The notes below the pieces were generated by a model that had not been told where the DNA came from, ran no database searches, and saw only the letters and a list, made by a program, of their open reading frames with translations. Below, one piece after another: positions 52,048 to 61,203 of a stretch of 64,000 bases of DNA. Every line of letters begins with the position of its first letter. Position 1 is the stretch's first letter. The position numbers and the translations under genes were made by a program. Source of the stretch: Clostridia bacterium (GTDB lineage Bacteria > Bacillota > Clostridia > Oscillospirales > Acutalibacteraceae); contig JAFVEY010000061.1 in the NCBI GenBank assembly GCA_017475765.1, forward strand, positions 1-64,000, in the 5' to 3' direction.

Positions 52048-53868
52048 ATGAAAACATTAGCTACAGTGTTGCAGATCACACGAGGTCTGCTTATTCTTAC
52101 TCCTGCAGAGTATGATAAGCCCGAAGGCGGTTTTGCATCCAGAAACAAAAGATCATCATCTATGCCGACGACCTTCAATGTGCCTCAGATTTTTGAGCTT
52201 AACGATTCTCTTAAGGATCATCCGTTCGAGAAAACTGAGGAGCTTGCAGCATTCGTGAAAAGATGTGCAGCAAGCGTAAGCATGGAGCTGGGCGATCTGT
52301 TTATTTGTATAGAGGATGAAGATGTACTTATCACAAAAGAGTATAAGCACGCTCCCGCAAAGGAAAAACTTCTTCCGACTTTTGCAAGAGTAGAGGCTGA
52401 AAACGTACTCCATCAGGAAGTGGACAAGTATACGATCCTTAACTTTGAATACGGTCAGCAGTACGGTAAGGCTAACAAGAGCGATGAAATATCAGCATCC
52501 CTCTTTGCAATGAATACCGGTATGCTTACCGATATCAGAGCAAGCTTTGAAAAGGAAGGCATCCGAGTTGTAAAGGTAACGCCTCCTATCGCTGGTATGC
52601 TTTATACCTGTAAGGAGGATGTTAACTCCGCAACAAGAGCGATAGCTGTGATCAGTATGGACTTCGCCGCAACAAGACTCGTTGTTCTGCATAACGGTGC
52701 GCCTGTGTTCCAGCAGTCATATACCAGTATTCTGGAAGATATAGCAGAGCTGTTTTCTCTTGAATTCGGTATGAGTAAAATGGGCGCTATCGATCTTATC
52801 CGCAAGGAAGGTCTTGGTGTTTGCAGCAAGTGCAAATCAACAGCTACCCAGAAACAGACAATGTCAATGCTTGACAATGCAGCAGGAGAAATTCTGAGAA
52901 ACCTTAGAATGGTTATCTCGACAAAGCGTCTTGATATAGATGAAATCGTTCTGATAGATGCACTGGCAAAGCTGCCCAATATTTCCGGCTACTGCCGTAA
53001 TGTTGGTCTGACGGCTCCTATGGAAAATATCACGAGAATCTTTTCAGGCGGATCGCAGCCTCCCGTTGCTTCCGCATCTGCTTCGGAGCGTGATTTTGAT
53101 ACAACCTCGTTCATCACTCTTAACGGTGTTCTTACAATGCCGATCAACGAGGCTAACCTTATCATGGGTGAATCCAATATCCTTACCGCTATGGCAAATG
53201 AAAGCAGCGGTAAGATCGGCAAGATCGTTGCAGGAGCAATCGGCGGTATTGCCGCTCTTTGGATGATAGGAATCAGCGGCTGGTGGCTTGCTCTCGAATT
53301 CCAGAAAAAGAATGATACTTCACAGCTTAATGACCCGACCTATAATAGTGCGAAACAGATTATCGCCGATGAAGCACTATGGCAGAAACAGGTGGCGGAT
53401 ATCAACAAGAATCTGGAGCTTCTTCCGAAAACATCGCTCAAGTCCGCAGATGTTGTGACACAGGTATTTGAACAGATCGTGGATAAGGTTGATGACGCAA
53501 GCGAATTTTCGGTCAATAATGATGATCATACAATCAAAACAACCATAGCTGTAAAGGATATTGAAACCTTCGTAAAGTTTAAAAATTCAACGAATGAAGA
53601 AAAATATTTCACAGTAGGTGACGCTATCTCTGTTTCTAATGTTACCGATCCCTCTATCGGAGGTCAGAATCCTGTTCAGTACACAAAGGTTGATATTACA
53701 CTTACGATCACTCCCGAAGCGATTGCTGCTGCTGAGGCTGCACAGGAGGAAGAAGATGCTAAGAAGGCTGAGGAAGCTGCTTCAGCAGAGAATACCGCAG
53801 AAGCAGAAACTCCGGTAACTACAACGGAAGACTCCGGTCAGGAGTCGGATCAGGCTTCTGAAGGCTAA
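52048..53868 (+). CDS. PilM-PilN fusion, type IV pilus inner-membrane platform
   Basis: 606 residues. Residues ~1-385 are an actin-like (PilM) ATPase fold: LATVLQITRGLLILTP, RAIAVISMDFAATRLVVL and IDEIVLIDALAKLPNI. A membrane helix at ~391-417 (VAGAIGGIAALWMIGISGWW) leads into a PilN-like extracytoplasmic domain (~420-555) and an acidic, Ala/Glu-rich tail. PilM and PilN are separate genes in most bacteria; here the cytoplasmic partner and the membrane anchor are one chain. First gene of the pil operon. The ATG at 52048 has a weak upstream AAGAGTGTGG. Confidence 0.8.
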   Translation: MKTLATVLQITRGLLILTPAEYDKPEGGFASRNKRSSSMPTTFNVPQIFELNDSLKDHPFEKTEELAAFVKRCAASVSMELGDLFICIEDEDVLITKEYKHAPAKEKLLPTFARVEAENVLHQEVDKYTILNFEYGQQYGKANKSDEISASLFAMNTGMLTDIRASFEKEGIRVVKVTPPIAGMLYTCKEDVNSATRAIAVISMDFAATRLVVLHNGAPVFQQSYTSILEDIAELFSLEFGMSKMGAIDLIRKEGLGVCSKCKSTATQKQTMSMLDNAAGEILRNLRMVISTKRLDIDEIVLIDALAKLPNISGYCRNVGLTAPMENITRIFSGGSQPPVASASASERDFDTTSFITLNGVLTMPINEANLIMGESNILTAMANESSGKIGKIVAGAIGGIAALWMIGISGWWLALEFQKKNDTSQLNDPTYNSAKQIIADEALWQKQVADINKNLELLPKTSLKSADVVTQVFEQIVDKVDDASEFSVNNDDHTIKTTIAVKDIETFVKFKNSTNEEKYFTVGDAISVSNVTDPSIGGQNPVQYTKVDITLTITPEAIAAAEAAQEEEDAKKAEEAASAENTAEAETPVTTTEDSGQESDQASEG

Positions 53869-53968
53869 AGCTGATGCTTTGCATTTCCGCTTTGAGGAAA
53901 TATGACCTCATTATTATAATTTGCGCCGCCTTAAGCGGCAAATTTAACTCGACGGAGGTAAACACACA

Positions 53969-54622
53969 ATGGATAAGAAAAAACCGGCAGTGCCGAAATA
54001 TCTGATTGTAATCATCTTAATTTTAGTAGCTTGCCTTATATTTCTGGTAGCAGTCCGTATGCCGTTTGCACAGAAACTTCCAGTTTATACATCGGATCAC
54101 GAATCAGCAACTGCTGAAATCAATAAGTATAAGGATTATCTTGCAAGATATGACGAAGTTGAAAAAAGCATTCAGGCGATGAAGCTGGAATTTGAGGAGA
54201 AGAGCAAATCTCTTTATATAAAACCCAATGAGACAGCCGATGATATCAGAGATATGCTTAACAATGTTGCGGTCAATATCACCAGCTTTAATGTAAGCGA
54301 AGGTGTTGAGGATGACAGCGGTGCCATTTCCGCAACGGGTGATCCGCTGTATAATACGACCATTTCTGTCAATTTCGATGCAACCAGACAGAAAATGATA
54401 GAGACCTTCAGATACTTTGAGAGTGAATCCAAAGGCTCCTATTATATTTCCAGCATTTCAGTAAGCAAAGATGTTCCGGATACTTCAGGCGAAACATCTA
54501 TTAAATCATCAGAAGAAACATTTACAGTACATATCAATATCTTCCTCTATTACTTCAACGAGGAAATGAATAAGGGTGTGCCTGTGGCAACATCGGATGA
54601 AAGCGCATCCAGCGCTGCTTAA
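53969..54622 (+). CDS. PilO-like pilus alignment protein
   Basis: 217 residues. One N-terminal membrane helix (LIVIILILVACLIFLVAV, ~11-30) is followed by a coiled coil (DEVEKSIQAMKLEFEEKS) and a ferredoxin-like domain (~85-195). This topology and position after PilM-N identify PilO, which dimerises with the PilN part. ATG with GGAGGT eight bases upstream. Confidence 0.78.
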   Translation: MDKKKPAVPKYLIVIILILVACLIFLVAVRMPFAQKLPVYTSDHESATAEINKYKDYLARYDEVEKSIQAMKLEFEEKSKSLYIKPNETADDIRDMLNNVAVNITSFNVSEGVEDDSGAISATGDPLYNTTISVNFDATRQKMIETFRYFESESKGSYYISSISVSKDVPDTSGETSIKSSEETFTVHINIFLYYFNEEMNKGVPVATSDESASSAA

Positions 54623-54636
54623 TCGGAGCGGATTAT

Positions 54637-55572
54637 ATGCAGCCTTTTAGTTATCTGAATACGCCTGCGGGTCTTATGTGGGTGATTGTATGTATACCTT
54701 TGGGTGTTTTAATGACAGCATTGGCTTACTGGATTATCAACCATGTACCTGCAAAATGGCTTTGCGATTATAATGAAACGCCGTCGGAGGAGCTACTTAC
54801 CGGCAAAAGAGTAAAATTTCTTCCGACAGGCGCTGTGGCATCAGTTATTGCTGCACTCTGCCTTGTGCTTTGCAGACTGCAGTTCAATAAAGGATATGAT
54901 ATTTATTTCTGCCTGCTCGCTGTGATCGTTTTTGATTGTCTGCTGATCGCTGTCGCAGATATCAAATATCAGATCATACCCGATCAGTTTACAATAGCGC
55001 TCGGTGTTTTGGCGCTGGCTGTAACAATATATGATTTTGCAAGAGGATATCATATATTCCACACACAGTGGTGGTCGCCGATTGCCGGAGCATTTATCGG
55101 GGGTGCGGTAATGCTTCTTGTTGACTTCATCGGAATGCTGTTATATAAGCGTGACGGTATGGGCTTCGGAGATGTAAAGCTGTTTTTTGCGGCAGGTATA
55201 CTGACAGGTTTTCCCGGAACGATTTATACATTTTTGATCTCTATCCTTGCGGCAGCTGTTTGCTTTGTTGTCATTATACTGATATCAAAATTGACAGCAG
55301 GCAGTTCTGAAAACCAAGAAGAAAATACCGGTTTGCCGGAGGAAAAACAAGACGGGGAAGAGAGTTCCCTTAAGGAGTCAACAACAGACGGTTCGGAGAA
55401 AAGTGATCTCCTGGCCGATGAAGCGGCAGCTGAGGAGCAGACGGAGGAAAAGAGTGTTGGTTTAGGTTCATATCTTGCCTTCGGTCCCTATATTGCAGCT
55501 GCAGTTATAGCATATATTGCATTCTTTGATTCTATATATTATTTAGTAGGTTTGTATCTTAATCTTTTTTAA
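54637..55572 (+). CDS. pilD: Prepilin peptidase (A24A), without N-methylase zinc site
   Basis: 311 residues, membrane-embedded aspartyl protease. Catalytic Asp residues: VADIKYQIIPD (~106-116) and GFGDVKLFFAAGIL (~175). The normal N-terminal cytoplasmic domain with CxxC pairs is missing; only a short WLCDYNETPSEELLTGKR segment remains. An acidic stretch of ~50 residues (~222-275) is inserted before the last two helices. It cleaves the KKG|VTLVE and KKA|FTLVE leaders of the prepilins at the end of the cluster. TAATCGGAGCGG precedes the ATG. Confidence 0.9.
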   Translation: MQPFSYLNTPAGLMWVIVCIPLGVLMTALAYWIINHVPAKWLCDYNETPSEELLTGKRVKFLPTGAVASVIAALCLVLCRLQFNKGYDIYFCLLAVIVFDCLLIAVADIKYQIIPDQFTIALGVLALAVTIYDFARGYHIFHTQWWSPIAGAFIGGAVMLLVDFIGMLLYKRDGMGFGDVKLFFAAGILTGFPGTIYTFLISILAAAVCFVVIILISKLTAGSSENQEENTGLPEEKQDGEESSLKESTTDGSEKSDLLADEAAAEEQTEEKSVGLGSYLAFGPYIAAAVIAYIAFFDSIYYLVGLYLNLF

Positions 55573-55593
55573 AACTATGCAGGAGCTGAAATT

Positions 55594-57291
55594 ATGAGAG
55601 CAAGTAATCTGAGAATAGGACAAATTCTTATAAATTCGGGAGATATTACCGAGGACCAGCTTGATGAGGTGCTTCTGAAACAGAAGACCAGCAAAAAGCG
55701 TGTTGCCGATATTCTTATCGAGGACGGAGTGGTAACAGAACAGCAGGTTTGTAAAGCACTCGAAAAACAGCTGTTCATTCCCTATATAGACCTTGATACG
55801 GTTACAATCCCCGAAGATCTTGGCGGTGTCATTCCTGAGGATCTTGCTCAGCAGCACATGGTTGTGCCGATAGAACTTGAGGGCAGGTTCCTTACAGTTG
55901 CAATAGCAGACCCCCTTAATTATCAGGGTCTGAAGGATATTGGTATTGCCACCAAATTCAAGATCAAGCCGGTTATTGGTGAGGCTTCCAAAATCAGCGT
56001 AAAGCAGCGTGAAATGTATGCAGCTCAGAAAGCAATCGATGATGCAAAGGAATTCCTTGAATCAAAGGGCGGAAAAACAAAGGCTCAGCAGGAAGCAGAG
56101 GCGGCTGCGGCTCAGGATGCTTCCGCAAATGACCAGCCGATTATCCGTTTCGTTAATAACATGATCGAGGAAGCAATTTATTCAAAAACCTCCGATATTC
56201 ATATTGAACCGATGGAAAAGTGCCTGAGAATACGCTTCCGTATTGACGGTAAGCTCCAGACATATATGGAAACAGCACCGGAGCTGATCCCCTCGGTTAC
56301 CTCTCGTATCAAGTTTATCGGCAATATGAATATCGCAGAAAAACGTATACCGCAGGACGGTCGTATCAATTACCGTGTCGGCGGCAAGGATATCGACTTC
56401 CGTATTTCAGTTCTCCCGTCCATTTTCGGAGAGAAGATCGTTATGCGTATTACGACCTCTCTCGGAATGGAGCTTAAAAAGGAAAACATTGGATTCCTTC
56501 CGGAGAATCTTGAAAAGTTCAATCACCTTGTCAAGAGCCACAGAGGAATTATCCTTGTAACGGGTGCTACGGGTTCCGGTAAATCAACGACCCTTTATAC
56601 GGCTTTGCATGAGGTAATGGGTGAGGATATCAATATCATCACCGTTGAGGACCCTGTTGAGCAGATCCAGCCCGGTATTACACAGGTTCAGACAAATGAA
56701 AAAGCAGGACTTACCTTTGCAGCAGCCCTCCGAAGCATTCTTCGTCAGGATCCTGACATTATCATGCTCGGTGAGATCCGTGACGGTGAGACAGCCGGTA
56801 TCGCTGTTCAGGCAGCTATTACAGGTCACCTTGTGCTTTCGACACTCCATACCTACGATGCGCCCAGCTCGGTTGCCCGTCTGATAGATATGGGAATTGA
56901 GGGATACATGGTATCTTCGGCACTTCTTGGTATTATTGCGCAGAAACTGGCACGCCGTCTTTGCAATAGCTGTAAAGAGGCATATGAGCCTGACCAGAAT
57001 GAACGGATCGGACTTATGCTGAAGCCGGATGAGCAAATCACACTTTATCGTCCCTGCGGCTGTGAGAAATGCAACAAAAAAGGTTATAAAGGCCGTATCG
57101 CCGTACATGAAGTAATGCTTCTGACAACAACACTCAAAAGAGCCATTACGGATGGTGTAAGTACTGATGAACTCAGAGATCTTGCCGTCAAAGAGGGTAT
57201 GATCCCCATGAAGGAGAATGTGCGGATAGACGTTCTCAAGGGACTGACTTCTTATGAAGAGTATATTGACATGACGATCTCAAATGACTGA
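55594..57291 (+). CDS. pilB: Type IV pilus assembly ATPase PilB (GspE family)
   Basis: 565 residues. An N-terminal MshEN/GspE_N domain (RASNLRIGQILINSGDITEDQL, ~1-150) is followed by a linker and ATPase core. Walker A GATGSGKST (~325-333), Asp box and LRSILRQDPDIIMLGEIRDGETA (Walker B) are present, as is the His box ITGHLVLSTLHT. Zinc-binding Cys pairs are CNSC (~455) and CGCEKC (~488). It powers pilus extension. A ribosome site GGAGCTG precedes the ATG. All catalytic motifs intact. Confidence 0.96.
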   Translation: MRASNLRIGQILINSGDITEDQLDEVLLKQKTSKKRVADILIEDGVVTEQQVCKALEKQLFIPYIDLDTVTIPEDLGGVIPEDLAQQHMVVPIELEGRFLTVAIADPLNYQGLKDIGIATKFKIKPVIGEASKISVKQREMYAAQKAIDDAKEFLESKGGKTKAQQEAEAAAAQDASANDQPIIRFVNNMIEEAIYSKTSDIHIEPMEKCLRIRFRIDGKLQTYMETAPELIPSVTSRIKFIGNMNIAEKRIPQDGRINYRVGGKDIDFRISVLPSIFGEKIVMRITTSLGMELKKENIGFLPENLEKFNHLVKSHRGIILVTGATGSGKSTTLYTALHEVMGEDINIITVEDPVEQIQPGITQVQTNEKAGLTFAAALRSILRQDPDIIMLGEIRDGETAGIAVQAAITGHLVLSTLHTYDAPSSVARLIDMGIEGYMVSSALLGIIAQKLARRLCNSCKEAYEPDQNERIGLMLKPDEQITLYRPCGCEKCNKKGYKGRIAVHEVMLLTTTLKRAITDGVSTDELRDLAVKEGMIPMKENVRIDVLKGLTSYEEYIDMTISND

Positions 57292-57353
57292 TGAGATCAG
57301 CATATATAATGTGTTTAACACAAATTTAATAAAGAGAATGGGGTAGATTATTA

Positions 57354-58400
57354 ATGGATTTTTATAGCCTTGTAAAAGAAGCTGTTACCAAAGGTGCATC
57401 GGATATCCATATTGCTTCGGGCAACCACCCGGCATATCGTCTGCACGGTAATGTGTTTTTTACAAATGATCCGGCTCTGAATGAGGCGGAAGTAACAGCT
57501 ATCATTAAGGCGGTTCTTAACACATCCAGGTTTGAAACCTTCCTTCAGACCGGTGAAGCGGATGCCGCAGTTGAAATCGGTGAATGCGGACGTTTCAGAG
57601 CAAATGCTTTCAGACAGCGTAACGGCACATCGCTGGTTCTTCGTGTTATCAACAGCGTTGTTCCGGAGCTTTCTGCCATGAGCCTTCCGAATTCCATCCG
57701 AAAGACACTCGATCTTAATTCAGGTCTTGTTCTGGTATGCGGACCTACGGGTTCCGGTAAGTCAACAACACTTGCTGCTCTTATCAATGAGATTAACAAA
57801 TATAAGAGCAAGCATATCGTTACAATCGAAGATCCTGTTGAGTTTCTCCACACACCGAAGCGCTGTATCGTCAACCAGAGAGAAATCGGTCTTGACAGCC
57901 GCTCCTATCCTATGGCTCTGAGAGCTGCCATGCGTGAAGACCCGGATATCATTCTCGTCGGCGAAATGCGTGACCGTGAGTCCATTCAGATCGCACTTAC
58001 GGCAACAGAAACAGGTCACTTGGTATTTTCAACCGTACATACAGAGGGCGCTGCAAAAACAATCGACCGTCTAGTTGATATTTTCCCGCCTGATCAGCAG
58101 CAGCAGATCCGTGTACAGCTTTCTACCTCGCTTAAGGCTGTTATTTCACAGAGACTTCTCCCCAGAGCAACGGGCGGACGTATCGCAGCATTTGAGATCA
58201 TGTTCGTAACCGGCGCTATCAGTAACCTTATCCGTGAAAATAAAGTAGCAAATATCCAGCAGTCAATCCAGCTCGGTCAGCAGTACGGCATGATAACAAT
58301 GAGCAAGAGCATCGACAATCTTCTTGCTCAGGGTCTTATCACAGAACAGGTTGCAAAGGCTTGGAACTTTGATATCGGTGATACAGACGCAAGAAGATAA
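57354..58400 (+). CDS. pilT: Type IV pilus retraction ATPase PilT
   Basis: 348 residues. Walker A CGPTGSGKST (~127-136), Asp box and ALRAAMREDPDIILVGEMRDRES (Walker B), His box TGHLVFSTVHT, and the AIRAEKV-like helix at the C terminus. It lacks the N-terminal PilB domain and the zinc cysteines, so it is the retraction enzyme rather than a second PilB. Presence of both suggests dynamic pili (twitching, DNA uptake or surface sensing). It follows pilB by 62 bases. Confidence 0.95.
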   Translation: MDFYSLVKEAVTKGASDIHIASGNHPAYRLHGNVFFTNDPALNEAEVTAIIKAVLNTSRFETFLQTGEADAAVEIGECGRFRANAFRQRNGTSLVLRVINSVVPELSAMSLPNSIRKTLDLNSGLVLVCGPTGSGKSTTLAALINEINKYKSKHIVTIEDPVEFLHTPKRCIVNQREIGLDSRSYPMALRAAMREDPDIILVGEMRDRESIQIALTATETGHLVFSTVHTEGAAKTIDRLVDIFPPDQQQQIRVQLSTSLKAVISQRLLPRATGGRIAAFEIMFVTGAISNLIRENKVANIQQSIQLGQQYGMITMSKSIDNLLAQGLITEQVAKAWNFDIGDTDARR

Positions 58401-58418
58401 AAAAGGGAGTGAACTGTA

Positions 58419-59657
58419 TTGAAGTATAAATATGTGGCGATGAACGCCAGAAACCAGAAAAAAGAGGGTGCTATCGAGGCTGAAACACAAACTCAGGCTG
58501 TTAGTATTCTTCGTGAAAAGGGTCTTATCGTACAGGACATTACTGAAGCAGCAAATTCCGATGAACCGACAAGTATATGGGAGATGGATCTCGGCGGCGA
58601 TATCCATACACGAAAGATTCCGGCAAAAACTCTGATGATGCTTTTCAATCAGATGGCAATGATGATGAAGGCAGGTATTAACCTTTCTCTGTCAATGCAG
58701 ATCCTTATCGATTCCGAAAAGGATGTTACCATGAAGAAGATCATGCGTGAGCTGAATGAAAACCTCTATAACGGTTTTACACTTTCTCAGGCAATGAGAA
58801 ACTTCAAGGGCTTCCCTGATGTTTATCTCAGCATTATTGAAGCCGGTGAAGCAAACGGTCGTCTTGACGAGGCATTTGAACAGTGTACTACGATATGTAA
58901 AAAGGATATGGCTCTCAGCGGTAAGATCAGGGGTGCAATGTCCTATCCGCTGTTCCTTGTTGTTCTCGTAATAGCACTTGTTGTTATTTTGTGCGGCTTC
59001 GTTCTTCCGACCTTTAAGGATGTATACGGCTCGATGGGTGCGGAGCTGCCTGGACTGACACTTGCATTGATGGCATTCTCGGATGCACTTGTCAACCGCT
59101 GGTATATCTTTGTATTTGTCATTGTTGTCGTTGTTGTCGGTGTTTATACATTAAACAAGAACAGCGCCGAGTTCAGAATGTGGTTTGCCAAGTTCCTTCT
59201 GAAAATTCCGCTTGTCGGTCCGATTGTGCGTCAGAGTTCACTTGCTCGCTTCTGCCGAATCATGTCAACGCTCACAGATTCAGGTATTCCGATCCATAAG
59301 TCCATGGGTCTTGCAAGGGATGCTGTTACCAACCTTTATGTAAGAGATTGTATTCAGTATGTACTTGATGATGTGCAGATTGGTGTGACGATCAATGAAG
59401 CAATGTCCAAACATTCTGTATTTGATCCGATCCTTGTTTCAATGATCCGTGTAGGTGAGGAATCTGGTATGCTGGGTGACTCTCTGTATAAAATGGCGGA
59501 ACTGTTTGAAAGCCAGTCAGATGAATCCGTTCAGAAGCTTACGGATGCTATGACGCCTATTATGACAGTTGTTATCGGTATTGTTGTTGGTACGGTAGTT
59601 GTTGCTATGATTATGCCGATGTTCGGTGTTTACAGCGTTGTTGATGCCAACACCTGA
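58419..59657 (+). CDS. pilC: Type IV pilus platform protein PilC
   Basis: 412 residues from a TTG start at 58419, preferred over ATG 58440 because AAAGGGAG lies eight bases upstream and the protein then begins MKYKYVAMN as in PilC relatives. Two GspF domains: MLFNQMAMMMKAGINLS and FCRIMSTLTDSGIPI mark each, with three membrane helices (LFLVVLVIALVVILCGFVLP, IFVFVIVVVVVGVYT, MTVVIGIVVGTVVVAMI). It anchors the ATPases in the inner membrane. Confidence 0.94.
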   Translation: MKYKYVAMNARNQKKEGAIEAETQTQAVSILREKGLIVQDITEAANSDEPTSIWEMDLGGDIHTRKIPAKTLMMLFNQMAMMMKAGINLSLSMQILIDSEKDVTMKKIMRELNENLYNGFTLSQAMRNFKGFPDVYLSIIEAGEANGRLDEAFEQCTTICKKDMALSGKIRGAMSYPLFLVVLVIALVVILCGFVLPTFKDVYGSMGAELPGLTLALMAFSDALVNRWYIFVFVIVVVVVGVYTLNKNSAEFRMWFAKFLLKIPLVGPIVRQSSLARFCRIMSTLTDSGIPIHKSMGLARDAVTNLYVRDCIQYVLDDVQIGVTINEAMSKHSVFDPILVSMIRVGEESGMLGDSLYKMAELFESQSDESVQKLTDAMTPIMTVVIGIVVGTVVVAMIMPMFGVYSVVDANT

Positions 59658-59719
59658 TGATGATTTGTCTGCACAATGATTTAATATGAAGTGCGATTTT
59701 AAAAAATTGTGCTCAGACT

Positions 59720-59772
59720 AAGAATAACGGTGCATTGGCTGCCTGCTTCCTGTCAATGTGCCGTTAGTTCTT
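59720..59772 (+). terminator. Large hairpin between pilC and the prepilins
   Basis: AAGAAxAACGG..CATTG pairs with CAATG..CCGTTxTTCTT. No poly-U, so it may be partial attenuation or mRNA processing that separates pilC from the highly expressed pilin genes. Confidence 0.5.
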
Positions 59773-59844
59773 ATCAAACCGTAATTTAGAAAAATACACC
59801 AAAGATATCTATTAAAATTTGTTGTTTTTATTTTAAAAAATATC

Positions 59845-59872
59845 TTGAATCATACTGAATTTGTAGTATAAT
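59845..59872 (+). promoter_or_regulatory. Prepilin promoter
   Basis: TTGAAT (59845-59850), 16 bases, TATAAT (59867-59872). A hairpin TATGTTCG/CGGACATA follows in the leader at 59893-59915. Confidence 0.65.
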
Positions 59873-59931
59873 TGTAATATATACGACTATGCTTATGTTC
59901 GGTTTTGTCGGACATAGAGGAGGAAGAATGT

Positions 59932-60429
59932 ATGAGAACTGAAATAAAAAAATTCAAGTCCAAAAAAGGTGTAACGCTTGTTGAACTTGTTGTCGGTATT
60001 GCGATTATAGCCATTATCTTTGCCTCAACGCTGGGTGCTATGGTTGGAGGATATACAACAACTATCAAAAATGCTGATCAGAATAAAGCAGCTGTTTTGA
60101 ACGCCTCCTTGAATGAGATCATCATTAATACGGTTCGTGATATCCATTTGAATGAGAGTAGTGTGGATACATATACTGGTGAGATCAGCGATTTGAGAAT
60201 TACAGATACTGTTGCAGAATATATGCCGGAAGCAACCTATGTAAAGCCTAACGCTTTTCCGAATAATACTGATGATTATCAATATACGATTCAGCCTGTG
60301 AGAGATACAACAACACAGCTTAGTGTCAGCGGCGTTAATTACGACATAAAGGGCATAATGATCAAAACCTGCTTTGAATCCGCAGCCGGTCCTGTCATTT
60401 ATCAGTCGTTTGTTCCGTTTACAAAGTAA
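59932..60429 (+). CDS. Type IV prepilin-like protein 1
   Basis: 165 residues from ATG 59932 (AGGAGGAAGA upstream). The class III leader is MRTEIKKFKSKKG, cleaved before VTLVELVVGIAIIAII; Glu5 of the mature protein is present, but position 1 is Val instead of Phe. The N-terminal helix is followed by a short globular domain (NGGYTTTIKNADQNKAA...). Only 165 residues and no cysteines, so it could be the major pilin or a minor pilin. It is followed by a second prepilin. Confidence 0.85.
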   Translation: MRTEIKKFKSKKGVTLVELVVGIAIIAIIFASTLGAMVGGYTTTIKNADQNKAAVLNASLNEIIINTVRDIHLNESSVDTYTGEISDLRITDTVAEYMPEATYVKPNAFPNNTDDYQYTIQPVRDTTTQLSVSGVNYDIKGIMIKTCFESAAGPVIYQSFVPFTK

Positions 60430-60449
60430 TGTCGGAAAGGAGAATTACT

Positions 60450-61097
60450 GTGAAAAAGTTTAAGACCAAAAAGGCATTCACACTTGTTGAGCTTGTTGTT
60501 ACGATTGCGATTCTCTCCATTGTTGCGGGTTTTGGCATCGGTATTTTTGCATCAACAATGAGGAATTATTCAGCTGCTTCCGTTACTGCCAAAGAGCAGG
60601 AAATAGCTCTTCAGGTTGAAACCTTTATTCTTGATCATGCAAGAACTGCGAAGGATGTTACTTTTATCAGAGAACATACTGTAACAGGAACTGCTGGATT
60701 TGAAAAAAATGCGCAGGAAATCATGAAAAACCATGAGGGTGCATTTATTACTGCTGATAAGGCTACTCCCAACAAGGTAAAAACATTTTTAGGTTTTGAT
60801 AATGGTTCAGGTACAGTCAAAGCTGATGCTGCACTTACTTATGAAAGCATCGATCATATTACTTTCGCAATCAAAAGACATAAGATTGATAAGGATGATC
60901 CGGATCTCGGCAGTTTTGTTTTTCTTAACTATGAGATTGTTATGGCGACCGGATATTCAATCAAGGGCGAGGTTGTTCTTAATAACTGTACAAGCATGAC
61001 CATTACACCTGATACAGATAAATATATCGATAATTCAATATCTGTAAGGGTTTGCTCTAATACGGAAGACACGGGTATCGCATTTATAACAAAATAA
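60450..61097 (+). CDS. Type IV prepilin-like protein 2
   Basis: 215 residues from GTG 60450, chosen because AAAGGAG lies eight bases upstream; the ORF starts at 60429. The leader VKKFKTKKA is followed by FTLVELVVTIAILSI: Ala at -1 instead of Gly, which prepilin peptidases tolerate, and normal Phe1 and Glu5. The globular part has one Cys pair position (NCTSMTI, VCSNTED). Likely a minor pilin or pseudopilin. Last gene of the cluster. Confidence 0.85.
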   Translation: MKKFKTKKAFTLVELVVTIAILSIVAGFGIGIFASTMRNYSAASVTAKEQEIALQVETFILDHARTAKDVTFIREHTVTGTAGFEKNAQEIMKNHEGAFITADKATPNKVKTFLGFDNGSGTVKADAALTYESIDHITFAIKRHKIDKDDPDLGSFVFLNYEIVMATGYSIKGEVVLNNCTSMTITPDTDKYIDNSISVRVCSNTEDTGIAFITK

Positions 61098-61114
61098 TAG
61101 TAAATCAGTACAAA

Positions 61115-61148
61115 GCCCCCGATCGAAGAATCGGGGGCAATTTTTTGG
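61115..61148 (+). terminator. Pilus cluster terminator
   Basis: GCCCCCGAT-cgaaga-ATCGGGGGC followed by AATTTTTTGG. Confidence 0.92.
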
Positions 61149-61164
61149 TTTTAAAGGGAGATAA

Positions 61165-61196
61165 AAACGGCGTTCCGAAAATCGGAACGCCGTAAA
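61165..61196 (-). terminator. infB operon terminator
   Basis: Minus-strand stem GGCGTTCCGA / TCGGAACGCC followed by GTTTTTATC, seven bases after the infB stop. Confidence 0.88.
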
Positions 61197-61203
61197 TGAT
61201 TAA

